Shown piece by piece: positions 1 to 7,675 of a stretch of 41,457 nt of DNA; the first letter of the stretch is position 1; each line of letters starts with the position of its first letter. The notes under the pieces are model-generated. The model worked only from the letters and a program-made list of their open reading frames with translations. It was not told the origin of the DNA and did not search any database. The position numbers and the translations under genes are program-made. Location of the stretch: contig JBKEDC010000034.1 of assembly GCA_047975205.1 (NCBI GenBank), positions 1 to 41,457 of the forward strand. Direction: 5' to 3'. The DNA comes from JBKEDC01 sp047975205. GTDB taxonomy: Bacteria > Bacteroidota > Bacteroidia > Bacteroidales > Prolixibacteraceae.

Positions 1-355
1 TCAGTGACTGTACAATCATTGGTGACCGAGGATATGTAGGAAAGAATGTACAGTTGGATTTGTTTGAAACATCTAAAATTGAATTGGCAATTCCATATCG
101 TACAAATCAGAAAGATTACAATCCAGTATTAGAAACATTTGCAAGAGATAGAAAACGGATAGAAACGATATTTTCACAACTCTGTGACCTATTTATGATA
201 ACAATAAATTACTATAAAAAGACAGATGGATTATTCACTATAATAGTAAGCAAGATTAGTGCTTTTACTTGTTTTCAATTTTTAAACTATGAAAATAAAA
301 AGCCGATTGGAAAAGTTAAATATGCGCTAATTTAATTCCGCCAACGGGTTATTCA
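1..355 (+). mobile_element. Right end of an IS982-type insertion sequence (approximate boundary)
   Basis: Contains the transposase tail. The element probably ends shortly after the stop codon, near the CCAACGGGTT at about 343-352, which would be the outer part of the right inverted repeat. The left end is not in the window, so neither the repeat nor a target-site duplication can be confirmed. Confidence 0.5.
3..335 (+). CDS. IS982-family transposase, C-terminal part (cut by the window edge)
   Basis: The frame is open from the first bases to a stop at 333-335, giving 111 residues of a DDE transposase C-terminus. Visible motifs are IGDRGYVGK, which would hold the second catalytic Asp; RKRIETIFSQLCDLF, whose Glu would be the third catalytic acidic residue; and the terminal IGKVKYALI. 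This order is typical of IS982-family transposases, which move their element by cut-and-paste. The N-terminal half and left inverted repeat lie outside the window, so I cannot say whether the element is intact. The C-terminus itself shows no frameshift. Family assignment rests on motif memory, not a search. Confidence 0.8.
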   Translation, partial: SDCTIIGDRGYVGKNVQLDLFETSKIELAIPYRTNQKDYNPVLETFARDRKRIETIFSQLCDLFMITINYYKKTDGLFTIIVSKISAFTCFQFLNYENKKPIGKVKYALI

Positions 356-378
356 CCATTATATTGCACCCGGCAACT

Positions 379-528
379 TTTAAGGGAACTTCAACAAGAG
401 CACGAATGACCGAAGCAAACGGTACATTTCGACCTTATCATACCGGAATTGAATTGCTGATCACTTTCAATTGCACTATACCCGAATTTGCTACAAAGGA
501 TAAATGTATTGTTTGTATCTTCGGATAA
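379..528 (+). pseudogene. Fragment resembling a DUF6261-like gene, beside the IS end
   Basis: A frame from 379 to a stop at 526-528 encodes TSTRARMTEANGT at 388-426. This nearly repeats LSTRTRVTEANGT at the start of the DUF6261-like gene at 21735, and the DNA is also close (for example GACCGAAGCAAACGGTAC in both places). After about 425 the similarity to that gene is lost. There is no start codon upstream in frame; the IS end lies about 25 bases to the left. I read it as the stump of a gene related to the one at 21735. The short match length keeps this tentative. Confidence 0.45.
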
Positions 529-545
529 ATAAATACTACTTTTGC
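512..545 (+). promoter_or_regulatory. Bacteroidota-type promoter for the LD-carboxypeptidase gene
   Basis: TTTG at 512-515 and TACTTTTGC at 537-545 are separated by 21 bases, matching the TTTG / TAnnTTTGC consensus of the primary sigma factor of this phylum. Predicted transcription start is near 550, about 14 bases before the ATG at 564. Confidence 0.65.
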
Positions 546-563
546 AGTAAACTCGAAAATAAC

Positions 564-1547
564 ATGAATAAAACAATATTCTACATTATACTCCTTTGCT
601 GTATGTACACCATAAAACCCTCTGATTGTAATGCTCAACATATGATTCAACCTGATTTCTTGAAACCGGGCGATGTAATCCGTGTGGTAGCTCCTGCCGG
701 AGTAGTCGATCCTGTAAAAACAAAGGCAGGTATTGCACTTTGGGAAAAACAAGGTTATACGTTAGTGCTAGGAAAACACATATATGACAGGCATAATCGT
801 TTTGCAGGAACCGATGCCAACCGACTACAAGATTTGCAAGAAGCAATGAACGACAGCACCTGCAAAGCCATCGTGTGTGTTCGTGGAGGATATGGATCTA
901 TACATTTAGTAAATAAATTAGATTTTTCCGAGTTTAACAAACACCCCAAATGGTTAATTGGTTTCAGCGATATTACCGTACTACATGAAGAATTTCAGAA
1001 ACAAGGATACAAAAGTATTCACGGTCCTATGGTGGCATCCTCCATAGTGAACAATCAGCCCGGAAAAAGCTTCGAATACTTAATGCAAATACTCAAAGGT
1101 GAAATACCCACTTACCAATTTTTATCGCATACCCTAAATAGGCAGTCTGAAGAAGTGGAAGGCGAACTTATCGGAGGGAATCTTTCCATTTTATACAGTT
1201 TACTCGGAGATACGAGCTTATTAAACACCAACGGGAAGATTCTATTTGTCGAAGACTTAGGAGAGCAATTATATCATCTAGACCGTATGATATACAGCCT
1301 GAAGCAAGCAGGAAAACTTGATCATATCAAAGCATTACTTGTAGGTGAATTCATTGACATGAAAGACACCGGAAACATGAATCAATCCGTTGAAGAAATT
1401 ATTTGGAATGCCGTGAAAGAATATAATTTTCCCGTTTATTTCAACTTCCCTGCCGGGCATGGCGATAACAACTACCCTCTGATATTTGGTGAAAAATACC
1501 AATTAAAACCCAATGAGTCAACCGTAACACTTCAACCGATAAATTAA
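564..1547 (+). CDS. LD-carboxypeptidase, peptidase family S66, exported
   Basis: 327 residues. Family S66 enzymes (LdcA) remove the terminal D-Ala from murein tetrapeptides by cutting an L,D bond during peptidoglycan recycling. The catalytic triad is readable: nucleophile Ser135 in IGFSDIT, Glu230 in LFVEDL and His299 in PAGHGDNNYP; GGYGS at 109-112 is also typical. Residues 1-25 form a hydrophobic signal peptide ending near NAQ, so the enzyme is probably periplasmic, unlike cytoplasmic E. coli LdcA. The ATG at 564 is chosen over an in-frame ATG at 504 because the promoter lies between them and the signal peptide starts here. yidD follows after 3 bases. Confidence 0.88.
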   Translation: MNKTIFYIILLCCMYTIKPSDCNAQHMIQPDFLKPGDVIRVVAPAGVVDPVKTKAGIALWEKQGYTLVLGKHIYDRHNRFAGTDANRLQDLQEAMNDSTCKAIVCVRGGYGSIHLVNKLDFSEFNKHPKWLIGFSDITVLHEEFQKQGYKSIHGPMVASSIVNNQPGKSFEYLMQILKGEIPTYQFLSHTLNRQSEEVEGELIGGNLSILYSLLGDTSLLNTNGKILFVEDLGEQLYHLDRMIYSLKQAGKLDHIKALLVGEFIDMKDTGNMNQSVEEIIWNAVKEYNFPVYFNFPAGHGDNNYPLIFGEKYQLKPNESTVTLQPIN

Positions 1548-1550
1548 ATC

Positions 1551-1808
1551 ATGGCACACCTTTGGAAATATCTAAAGCAAATCTTAGTGTGGTTACTACT
1601 TCAACCTATCCACTTCTACAGACATGCCATCTCTCCTTTGTTTCCGCCGGTTTGCCGATATACCCCCACCTGCTCTCAATATGCCATAGAGGCACTCAAA
1701 ACGCACGGACCTTTCATAGGTTTTTGGCTCGCCTTAAAACGTATTCTTAGCTGTAACCCTTGGGGAGGACACGGGCACGATCCGGTTCCTCCGAAAAAAG
1801 GAAAGTAA
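1551..1808 (+). CDS. yidD: Membrane protein insertion efficiency factor YidD
   Basis: 85 residues, normal for the YidD family. The hallmark is PVCRYTPTCSQYAIEAL, with conserved Cys and Tyr, followed by a Trp/Leu-rich amphipathic stretch and the C-terminal SCNPWGGHGHDPVP. YidD is a small inner-membrane-associated protein that assists insertase-dependent membrane insertion. It starts 3 bases after the LD-carboxypeptidase stop, so the two are almost surely co-transcribed, although they have no obvious functional link. In many bacteria yidD sits with rpmH, rnpA and yidC; here it does not. Confidence 0.93.
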   Translation: MAHLWKYLKQILVWLLLQPIHFYRHAISPLFPPVCRYTPTCSQYAIEALKTHGPFIGFWLALKRILSCNPWGGHGHDPVPPKKGK

Positions 1809-1814
1809 TTTTCA

Positions 1815-1822
1815 TATCTTTG
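1815..1822 (+). promoter_or_regulatory. -7 element upstream of the metal ABC importer
   Basis: TATCTTTG fits TAnnTTTG and lies 20 bases before the ATG at 1843. No TTTG is found at the usual -33 distance, so only the -7 half is supported. I see no clear metal-repressor (Zur/Fur-like) palindrome. Confidence 0.45.
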
Positions 1823-1842
1823 TTTATATTAAATATCACTTC

Positions 1843-2700
1843 ATGAAACCCTTTTTACTTCTATTCATATTAGCCCTCACAGGGTGCTCAAATAGCAAAA
1901 CAAACGAAAAACCTATTGTGGCAGTTAGCATTGTTCCTCAAGAATATTTTGTGAAAAGTATTGCCGACAGCTTGGTTGATATAATGATCTTAGTAGAACC
2001 GGGTTCCAGTCCGGAGCTCTATGAACTGCGTCCTGTCCAAATGGCAAAATTGGCAAAAACCGTGGCATGGCTGGGCATAGGAAAGATTGAGTTCGAACAA
2101 GGCTGGAAGAAAAAAATATTAGAAAGCAATCCATCGCTATTATTTTTCGACACCTCATCTCAAGCCGACTGGATAGCTCAAGAAATACAAGATCACGGAG
2201 ACCACAAGCACCTGCATGGTGTTGACCCCCATATTTGGTCGAGCCCAAAAGAAGGACTAAAAATTGCCACCGAAACTTACAAAGTGTTATGCCGGATACT
2301 ACCTGAGCACAAAGAATTACTAACGGAAAATTACAACCGGCTCTTAAAAAAAATTACAACGCTCGACCAACAACTCGATACGATATTCAGCAACAGCAGA
2401 CATAAAAGCTTTCTAATTTTTCATCCTTCATTAAGCTATTTGGCACGCGATTATCAGCTCAAACAAATTCCCATTGAAATAGAAGGGAAAGAATCTTCAC
2501 CTAAATATTTACAACAGTTTGTAAAGCAGGCTCAAGGGCTACAATTGAATGAAGTCCTCATTCAAAAAGAATTCAATAAAAATACAGCCAAACAGATTTG
2601 CAAAGAAATTAACGGCAAATTAGTAGAAATAAATCCGCTGGGCGAAGATTGGTATCAAGAATTACTCAACATAGCACATATTATTACTCAAAACAAATAA
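1843..2700 (+). CDS. Metal (Zn/Mn) ABC transporter, substrate-binding lipoprotein
   Basis: 285 residues of the cluster A-I solute-binding family (ZnuA/TroA/PsaA). A lipobox ending at Cys15 (ALTGC) marks it as a lipoprotein. A His-rich loop at about 118-125 (DHGDHKHLH) precedes GVDPHIW with ligand His130; a second ligand, His194, lies in FHPSLSYLA. The loop is typical of zinc-binding members. The usual first His position reads SPELY, giving Glu58, and the usual late Asp reads Asn in EINPLG, so the exact metal is uncertain. It heads a three-gene importer operon with the ATPase (2 bases on) and permease. Confidence 0.85.
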   Translation: MKPFLLLFILALTGCSNSKTNEKPIVAVSIVPQEYFVKSIADSLVDIMILVEPGSSPELYELRPVQMAKLAKTVAWLGIGKIEFEQGWKKKILESNPSLLFFDTSSQADWIAQEIQDHGDHKHLHGVDPHIWSSPKEGLKIATETYKVLCRILPEHKELLTENYNRLLKKITTLDQQLDTIFSNSRHKSFLIFHPSLSYLARDYQLKQIPIEIEGKESSPKYLQQFVKQAQGLQLNEVLIQKEFNKNTAKQICKEINGKLVEINPLGEDWYQELLNIAHIITQNK

Positions 2701-2702
2701 TT

Positions 2703-3443
2703 ATGGAAAAGTTGGCAGACATTAAAGAACTCACCGTTAGCTACGACCATACAATAGCACTTCAGCAGGCGAACCTAACTATTAATCAATATGATTTCAT
2801 TGGGGTTATAGGTCCGAATGGTGGTGGAAAAACAAGTCTGATAAAAGCTATTCTTGGTTTAGTAAAACCAAGCCATGGTGAGGTTTCTCTTCACATAAAT
2901 AAAGACCAAGTAGGATATCTGCCTCAGGTTAATCAAATCGACAAACAATTTCCCATCACAGTGCTCGATGTCGTAAGGTCGGGAAAACCGGAGGGGTTAT
3001 TTAGAACCTTTGGAAAAAAACGCGATGAAAGCATCGCACATGCTGAACACTTACTCGAAGAGGTTGGAGCCTTACAACTAAAAGACAAGGCTATCGGCGA
3101 CCTATCAGGAGGACAAATGCAACGCGTATTGCTATGTAGAGCCCTTATGAACAAGCCCAAGTTACTCATCTTAGACGAACCCGACACTTATGTAGATAGC
3201 CAATTTGAGGCAAATTTATATGAGAAACTTCGAGAACTTAACAATCAAATGGCAATCATTTTAGTTTCCCACGATATCGGTACAATCTCAAGCTATGTAA
3301 AAACCATAGCTTGCATAAATAAAGATTTACATTATCATCAAAGTAATATTATCAGCTCTGAGCAATTGGCAGAATACAATTGTCCGCTGCAAATTATTTC
3401 ACACGGCGATATTCCTCATACCATACTCTGTAAGCACTCTTAA
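2703..3443 (+). CDS. Metal ABC transporter ATP-binding protein
   Basis: 246 residues. It energises import by the permease encoded 3 bases downstream. Visible motifs: Walker A GPNGGGKTS at 37-45, Q-loop Gln75 in GYLPQVN, signature LSGGQ at 134-138, Walker B LLILDEPD at 154-161 and switch His190 in LVSHD. The ATG at 2703 is preferred to an in-frame start at 2649, because the latter lies inside the binding-protein gene and the protein then begins with the normal MEKLADIKELTVSY strand. The acidic residue after Walker B (EPDTYVD) is typical of the ZnuC/MntB group. Confidence 0.9.
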   Translation: MEKLADIKELTVSYDHTIALQQANLTINQYDFIGVIGPNGGGKTSLIKAILGLVKPSHGEVSLHINKDQVGYLPQVNQIDKQFPITVLDVVRSGKPEGLFRTFGKKRDESIAHAEHLLEEVGALQLKDKAIGDLSGGQMQRVLLCRALMNKPKLLILDEPDTYVDSQFEANLYEKLRELNNQMAIILVSHDIGTISSYVKTIACINKDLHYHQSNIISSEQLAEYNCPLQIISHGDIPHTILCKHS

Positions 3444-3446
3444 CCC

Positions 3447-4268
3447 ATGCATAATATCATCGAATTATTTCAATACAACTTCTTCGGCAACGCAGCCCTA
3501 GCTTCTATTTTTGCAGCCATTAGCTGTGGCATAATCGGCACCTATATTGTATCTCGTCGTATTGTTTTTATCAGCGGAGGAATTACACACGCTTCCTTTG
3601 GAGGTATTGGCATTAGCTATTTTTTCGGAATAAACCCCATCTTAGGTGCCGCTGTATTCTCTTTAGTATCGGCACTCGGCATAGAATACTTCACTCGTTC
3701 GGTGAAACTCCGTGAAGACTCATCCATAGCCATATGGTGGTCATTAGGCATGGCAATTGGCATTATATTCATATATCTTACTCCCGGATATGCGCCCAAC
3801 CTTATGAGTTACTTATTTGGTAGTATATTGACGGTATCAACTACCGAAATCTATTTTATGGCAGCACTATCTGTTTTGCTTATTTTTGTCTTCTCATTCA
3901 TGCATCGCACCATTTTATACGTAGCTTTCGATGAAACATTTGCCAAAACAACCGGATTACCGGTAAAAAGCATCAGCTACTTCATGATGGGTCTCATTGC
4001 CATAACTATCGTACTTAATATCCGAGTAGTAGGCATTATATTAATCATGTCATTGCTTACCATACCTCAAGCCACAGCAAATCTTTTTACAAAAAGTTTT
4101 TCAAAAATGATGTGGTTATCTGTATTTGTTGCCTTCCTTGGGTCTTTCAGCGGACTTCTAATTTCTTTTTTTGCCGATATTCCATCAGGAGCTACCATCA
4201 TTGTAGTACTCATTTGCCTATTTGCACTATGCAAATTATTCATCTACTTTCAATCACTGAGCCGTTAA
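3447..4268 (+). CDS. Metal ABC transporter permease (ABC-3 family)
   Basis: 273 residues, almost entirely hydrophobic, with about eight predicted membrane segments. The stretch SRRIVFISGGITHASFGGIGI matches the conserved GGITHASFGG signature of ZnuB/TroC-type permeases, and the later MSLLTIPQATANL matches the conserved cytoplasmic loop region. It forms the channel for Zn2+ or Mn2+ import together with the two preceding genes. It is the last gene of the operon. No strong terminator is visible immediately after the stop, although a hairpin lies at 4366-4386. Confidence 0.9.
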   Translation: MHNIIELFQYNFFGNAALASIFAAISCGIIGTYIVSRRIVFISGGITHASFGGIGISYFFGINPILGAAVFSLVSALGIEYFTRSVKLREDSSIAIWWSLGMAIGIIFIYLTPGYAPNLMSYLFGSILTVSTTEIYFMAALSVLLIFVFSFMHRTILYVAFDETFAKTTGLPVKSISYFMMGLIAITIVLNIRVVGIILIMSLLTIPQATANLFTKSFSKMMWLSVFVAFLGSFSGLLISFFADIPSGATIIVVLICLFALCKLFIYFQSLSR

Positions 4269-4686
4269 CATCATTTAAGAAGTACAGAAATCAATGGCCA
4301 GTATTATAGCAAAAAGAGAATCAACAGAATAAAATTTTCGAGTTTATTATTACGCTATATAATCAATAGTGAGAGCTACTCACTATAATTCATCTCATTA
4401 TTGCATGAGAAAAGGAAGAATTTCGCATAATCAGCCACATACTTAAACAAGGAAAAAGACAATTTCATGTAATTCATGGCATTCCTATCAGTAAATGACA
4501 TAAATTTGGTGTAATTCACACCATTTGTAAAGTAGGAATGACTCCGAGAACCTCTCCTCAAATGATACCTAAAGAAATAAAAATATTTTTTTCTCTTGAA
4601 ATATTGCTTCCGATTTGCTTTTGATGTGTATAAATCCGTATCTTCGGTATGAAGAAAGCATAGTTACATTAAAAACATCAAGTTTT
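4269..4686. other. Non-coding gap holding a hairpin and repeat array 1
   Basis: No supportable gene. It holds a perfect 8-bp hairpin (arms 4366-4373 and 4379-4386, loop of 5), which may end the importer transcript or belong to the repeat array that starts at 4387. A weak promoter-like TATCTTCG at 4639-4646, with TTTG at 4614-4617, precedes recQ. Confidence 0.6.
4387..4540. repeat. Degenerate tandem array 1, 42-bp period
   Basis: Units begin with AATTCA-like sequence at 4387, 4429 (AATCAG), 4471 and 4513, exactly 42 bases apart; the last is partial. Neighbouring units are roughly 60% identical by eye (units 1 and 2). Each unit carries an A-rich middle (GAGAAAAGG, AAGGAAAAAG) and most end in AATTTC or similar. 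Because 42 is a multiple of three, one minus-strand frame stays open for 61 codons and shows a 14-residue repeat. I read that as a by-product and not a gene. Confidence 0.7.
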
Positions 4687-6867
4687 ATGTCAGATAAACA
4701 GTCATTAGTAGCACAATTAGAAAAACATTTTGGTTTTAGTCGCTTTAAAGGACAGCAAGAAAAAGTTATCAACAGCCTGTTAAGCGGTCAAGATACATTT
4801 GTATTAATGCCCACCGGCGGAGGAAAATCATTATGTTACCAACTACCGGCATTAATCATGGAAGGTACGGCCATTGTGGTGTCTCCTCTTATTGCTCTAA
4901 TGAAAAATCAAGTAGATTCTATTCGAAATACAGGAGCCGACGACAGCGTGGCTCACTTCTTAAATTCCTCTCTAAACAAACAAGCTGTTAATCAAGTAAA
5001 AGAAGACGTATTAAGCGGAAAAACCAAACTTCTATACGTTGCTCCGGAATCATTAACAAAAGAAGATAATATTGAGTTTCTTCGTCAGGTTCGTATTTCA
5101 TTTTATGCCATAGATGAAGCCCATTGTATTTCAGAATGGGGGCACGACTTCCGTCCGGAATACCGCAGAATCCGACCTATAGTAGAAGAAATCGGGAAAG
5201 CTCCAATTATTGCGCTTACAGCAACAGCAACAGCCAAGGTTCAGCACGATATACAAAAAACATTGGATATGCTTCAAGCTAACGTATTTAAAGCATCGTT
5301 TAATCGACCGAACCTTTATTACGAAATACGTGCCAAAGTAAACCCTGATACTCAAATCATTAAATACATTAAAAACCACGAGGGCAAAAGCGGCATCATT
5401 TACTGCTTAAGCAGAAAACGAGTGGAAGAACTCACAGAACTGTTAGTGGTAAACGGAATATCGGCACTTTCTTATCATGCAGGTATGGATGCTGCAACTC
5501 GAAGCGGGAATCAAGACAAATTCTTAATGGAAGAAGTCGATGTCATCGTAGCCACAATCGCCTTTGGCATGGGCATTGATAAACCTGATGTGCGTTTTGT
5601 TATTCATTACGATATCCCTAAAAGTTTAGAAGGATATTACCAAGAAACCGGAAGGGCCGGAAGAGATGGCGGAGATGGAGAATGTATTACATTCTACTCC
5701 TACAAAGATATTCAAAAGCTAGAAAAATTCATGCATGGAAAACCTGTAGCCGAGCAAGAAATTGGGCATCAACTATTGTTCGACACAGCTTCATTTGCTG
5801 AATCTGCCATTTGCCGACGAATCGTATTATTAAACTATTTCGGCGAGGAAATGCTCAAACCTTGTGGCAATTGCGATAACTGTCTTAACCCTAAAGAAGA
5901 AATAGAAGCAACCCAAGACGTAGTAAAAATGCTTCGTGCGGTTGTTGAGGTAAAAAGTAAGTACAAAGCAGAGCATATCACCGATATACTCGTCGGTAAA
6001 TCATCGGCTGCCGTCAAATCATTTAAACACGACGAACTAGAAACCTTTGGCATCGGAAAGGAACACGATCATTATTATTGGAATGCCATATTTCGACAAA
6101 CCATATTAGCCGGGTTTATCTTAAAAGATATCGAAAACTACGGCATCTTAAAGATTACGGAAAAAGGGGAAAAATATCTGGCAAAACCTAAGAAATTTAT
6201 GCTCGTACGTAATCACGACTACAAAGGGGAAGAAGCAGAAGAAATAAGTTCATCTCGCTCCGGAAACGACGCCGGCGATCCCGAGCTATTCAGCCTACTG
6301 AAAGATTTGCGTAAGAAAACAGCTCGAAAGCTCAACCTACCGCCCTATGTTATCTTCCAAGATCCATCGCTATCCGATATGTCTATTCAATATCCCATAA
6401 CTATTGAAGAGCTAACCAAGATTCAAGGCGTAGGAGAAGGCAAAGCAAAAAAATTCGGGAAAGAATTTGTTGCCCTTATTAAAGAATATGTTGATGAAAA
6501 TGAAATTGATCGTCCTCAAGATTTAGTAGTCCGACAGGTAGCTAATAAATCAAAGAATAAGGTATCTATTATCCAAATGATTGATCGCAAAACACCTATT
6601 GAAGATATTGCCAACACCTTGAACTTAGAACTAACCGACATCATTACAGAAATCGAAGCTATTGTGAACTCCGGAACTCGTGTAAACATCAATTATTACA
6701 TAAACGATCTAGTTGATGAAGAATTACAAGGGTATATTTTTGATTTCTTCCGAGAATCAGACAAAGGTTCTATCGATGCTGCTTTAGAAGAATTTTCCGA
6801 GGATGATTTAACCGAAGAAGACATTAGATTAATGAGAATTAAGTTTATTTCTGACCTTGGCAACTAG
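4687..6867 (+). CDS. recQ: ATP-dependent DNA helicase RecQ
   Basis: 726 residues. RecQ unwinds DNA 3'-5' in recombinational repair and replication-fork processing. Order of domains: helicase core with Walker A MPTGGGKSLCYQLP near residue 45, DEAH box in AIDEAHCISEWGHDFRP near 145 and motif VI QETGRAGRDG near 325; a zinc-binding region with CRR and CGNCDNC near 375-400; a winged helix; and an HRDC-like domain near 530-610. A further C-terminal tail of about 110 residues is common in Bacteroidota RecQ. The ATG at 4687 is chosen because it gives the normal N-terminus; the longer start at 4615 lies in the promoter region. Confidence 0.95.
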   Translation: MSDKQSLVAQLEKHFGFSRFKGQQEKVINSLLSGQDTFVLMPTGGGKSLCYQLPALIMEGTAIVVSPLIALMKNQVDSIRNTGADDSVAHFLNSSLNKQAVNQVKEDVLSGKTKLLYVAPESLTKEDNIEFLRQVRISFYAIDEAHCISEWGHDFRPEYRRIRPIVEEIGKAPIIALTATATAKVQHDIQKTLDMLQANVFKASFNRPNLYYEIRAKVNPDTQIIKYIKNHEGKSGIIYCLSRKRVEELTELLVVNGISALSYHAGMDAATRSGNQDKFLMEEVDVIVATIAFGMGIDKPDVRFVIHYDIPKSLEGYYQETGRAGRDGGDGECITFYSYKDIQKLEKFMHGKPVAEQEIGHQLLFDTASFAESAICRRIVLLNYFGEEMLKPCGNCDNCLNPKEEIEATQDVVKMLRAVVEVKSKYKAEHITDILVGKSSAAVKSFKHDELETFGIGKEHDHYYWNAIFRQTILAGFILKDIENYGILKITEKGEKYLAKPKKFMLVRNHDYKGEEAEEISSSRSGNDAGDPELFSLLKDLRKKTARKLNLPPYVIFQDPSLSDMSIQYPITIEELTKIQGVGEGKAKKFGKEFVALIKEYVDENEIDRPQDLVVRQVANKSKNKVSIIQMIDRKTPIEDIANTLNLELTDIITEIEAIVNSGTRVNINYYINDLVDEELQGYIFDFFRESDKGSIDAALEEFSEDDLTEEDIRLMRIKFISDLGN

Positions 6868-6887
6868 CAAAAATTAACTAAAAAAGA

Positions 6888-6896
6888 TACTTTTGC
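6888..6896 (+). promoter_or_regulatory. -7 element of the sufE operon
   Basis: TACTTTTGC is a perfect TAnnTTTGC element. It starts 21 bases after the recQ stop and overlaps the first base of the recQ terminator stem. No good TTTG is seen at -33. The predicted transcript starts inside the hairpin, so it would not carry the complete terminator. Confidence 0.55.
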
Positions 6897-6929
6897 CCCG
6901 AGTTTCCCCCTCTCGGGGTTTATTTTTTA
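6896..6929 (+). terminator. Intrinsic terminator of recQ
   Basis: Arms CCCCGAG (6896-6902) and CTCGGGG (6912-6918) form a 7-bp GC-rich stem with a 9-base loop, followed by TTTATTTTTTA. Confidence 0.8.
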
Positions 6930-6941
6930 TGGAGGTTTCAA

Positions 6942-7364
6942 ATGTCTATTGAACAAACACAACAAGAAATAATTGAAGAGTTCTCAATTTATGAGGACTG
7001 GATGGATAAATACGGATATCTTATCGAATTAGGTAATGATTTGACCGAATTGGCTCCTGAAAACAAAAATGATCAACATCTTATCAAAGGCTGCCAAAGT
7101 CGTGTGTGGTTAGTGCCGGAATTTAAGGATGGTAAAATATACTTTAAGGGTGAAAGTGATGCTGTTATCGTAAAAGGTATCGTAGCTTTATTACTTCGCG
7201 TAGTATCCGGACATACACCTGCCGAAATTCTAGCAACTAATCTACATTTTATTGATGCCATCGGATTGAAGCAACATCTATCTCCTACTCGCTCAAACGG
7301 GTTGGTAGCTATGGTAAAACAAATCAGGCTATACGCTGTTGCATACCAAAAAATAAACGAATAA
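6942..7364 (+). CDS. sufE: Cysteine desulfuration protein SufE
   Basis: 140 residues, normal for SufE. SufE accepts persulfide sulfur from the cysteine desulfurase SufS and passes it to the SufBCD scaffold. The acceptor is Cys51 in LIKGCQSRVWL, the conserved motif; the rest shows the expected GDSDA-like segment (KGESDAVIVKG) and the conserved SPTRSNG. A GGAGG Shine-Dalgarno at 6931-6935, six bases before the ATG, fixes the start. That is unusual here, since most genes in this window lack such a site. The next gene begins 4 bases downstream and also belongs to Fe-S biogenesis. Confidence 0.93.
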   Translation: MSIEQTQQEIIEEFSIYEDWMDKYGYLIELGNDLTELAPENKNDQHLIKGCQSRVWLVPEFKDGKIYFKGESDAVIVKGIVALLLRVVSGHTPAEILATNLHFIDAIGLKQHLSPTRSNGLVAMVKQIRLYAVAYQKINE

Positions 7365-7368
7365 CAAG

Positions 7369-7674
7369 ATGAGCGACAAGATAGATTTAATTATAGAGAA
7401 TCTTCGCACGGTATATGATCCTGAGATTCCGGTAAATATTTATGATTTAGGACTCATATACAATGTAAACATTAGTGAAGAAAACAAAGCAAGCATAATT
7501 ATGACGCTAACAGCTCCCGGATGTCCTGTTGCCGATATGCTTGTAGAGAATGTGCGCCAAGCTGCCCTCAGTGTAGACGGGGTAAGCGATGCTTTTGTAG
7601 AATTAACTTTCGATCCGCCTTGGGATAAATCAATGATGAGTGAAGAAGCTCGGTTAGAGCTAGGATTCTTTTAG
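7369..7674 (+). CDS. MIP18/DUF59-family Fe-S assembly protein (SufT-like)
   Basis: 101 residues. The fold is recognised from VYDPEIPVNIYDLGLIYNV at about 15-33 and the conserved Cys52 in LTAPGCPVADML, then VELTFDPPWDKSMMSEEAR. MIP18-family proteins (SufT, PaaD, the eukaryotic CIA factor) help mature Fe-S proteins. Position directly after sufE supports that role. It is shorter than classical SufT, so I leave the symbol blank. It is followed, after a single base, by queG, whose product itself needs two [4Fe-4S] clusters. Confidence 0.88.
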   Translation: MSDKIDLIIENLRTVYDPEIPVNIYDLGLIYNVNISEENKASIIMTLTAPGCPVADMLVENVRQAALSVDGVSDAFVELTFDPPWDKSMMSEEARLELGFF

Positions 7675-7675
7675 A

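Noticed and set aside
504..563. In-frame ATG at 504 as the start of the LD-carboxypeptidase
   Set aside because: It lies upstream of the promoter -7 element at 537-545 and would spoil the signal peptide; ATG 564 fits both.
4376..4561. Minus-strand 61-codon frame with a 14-residue repeat (NYTKF, NYMKL, DYAKF)
   Set aside because: The repeat follows from the 42-bp DNA period of array 1 being a multiple of three. No ribosome site, no promoter and no known family; treated as a by-product of the array.
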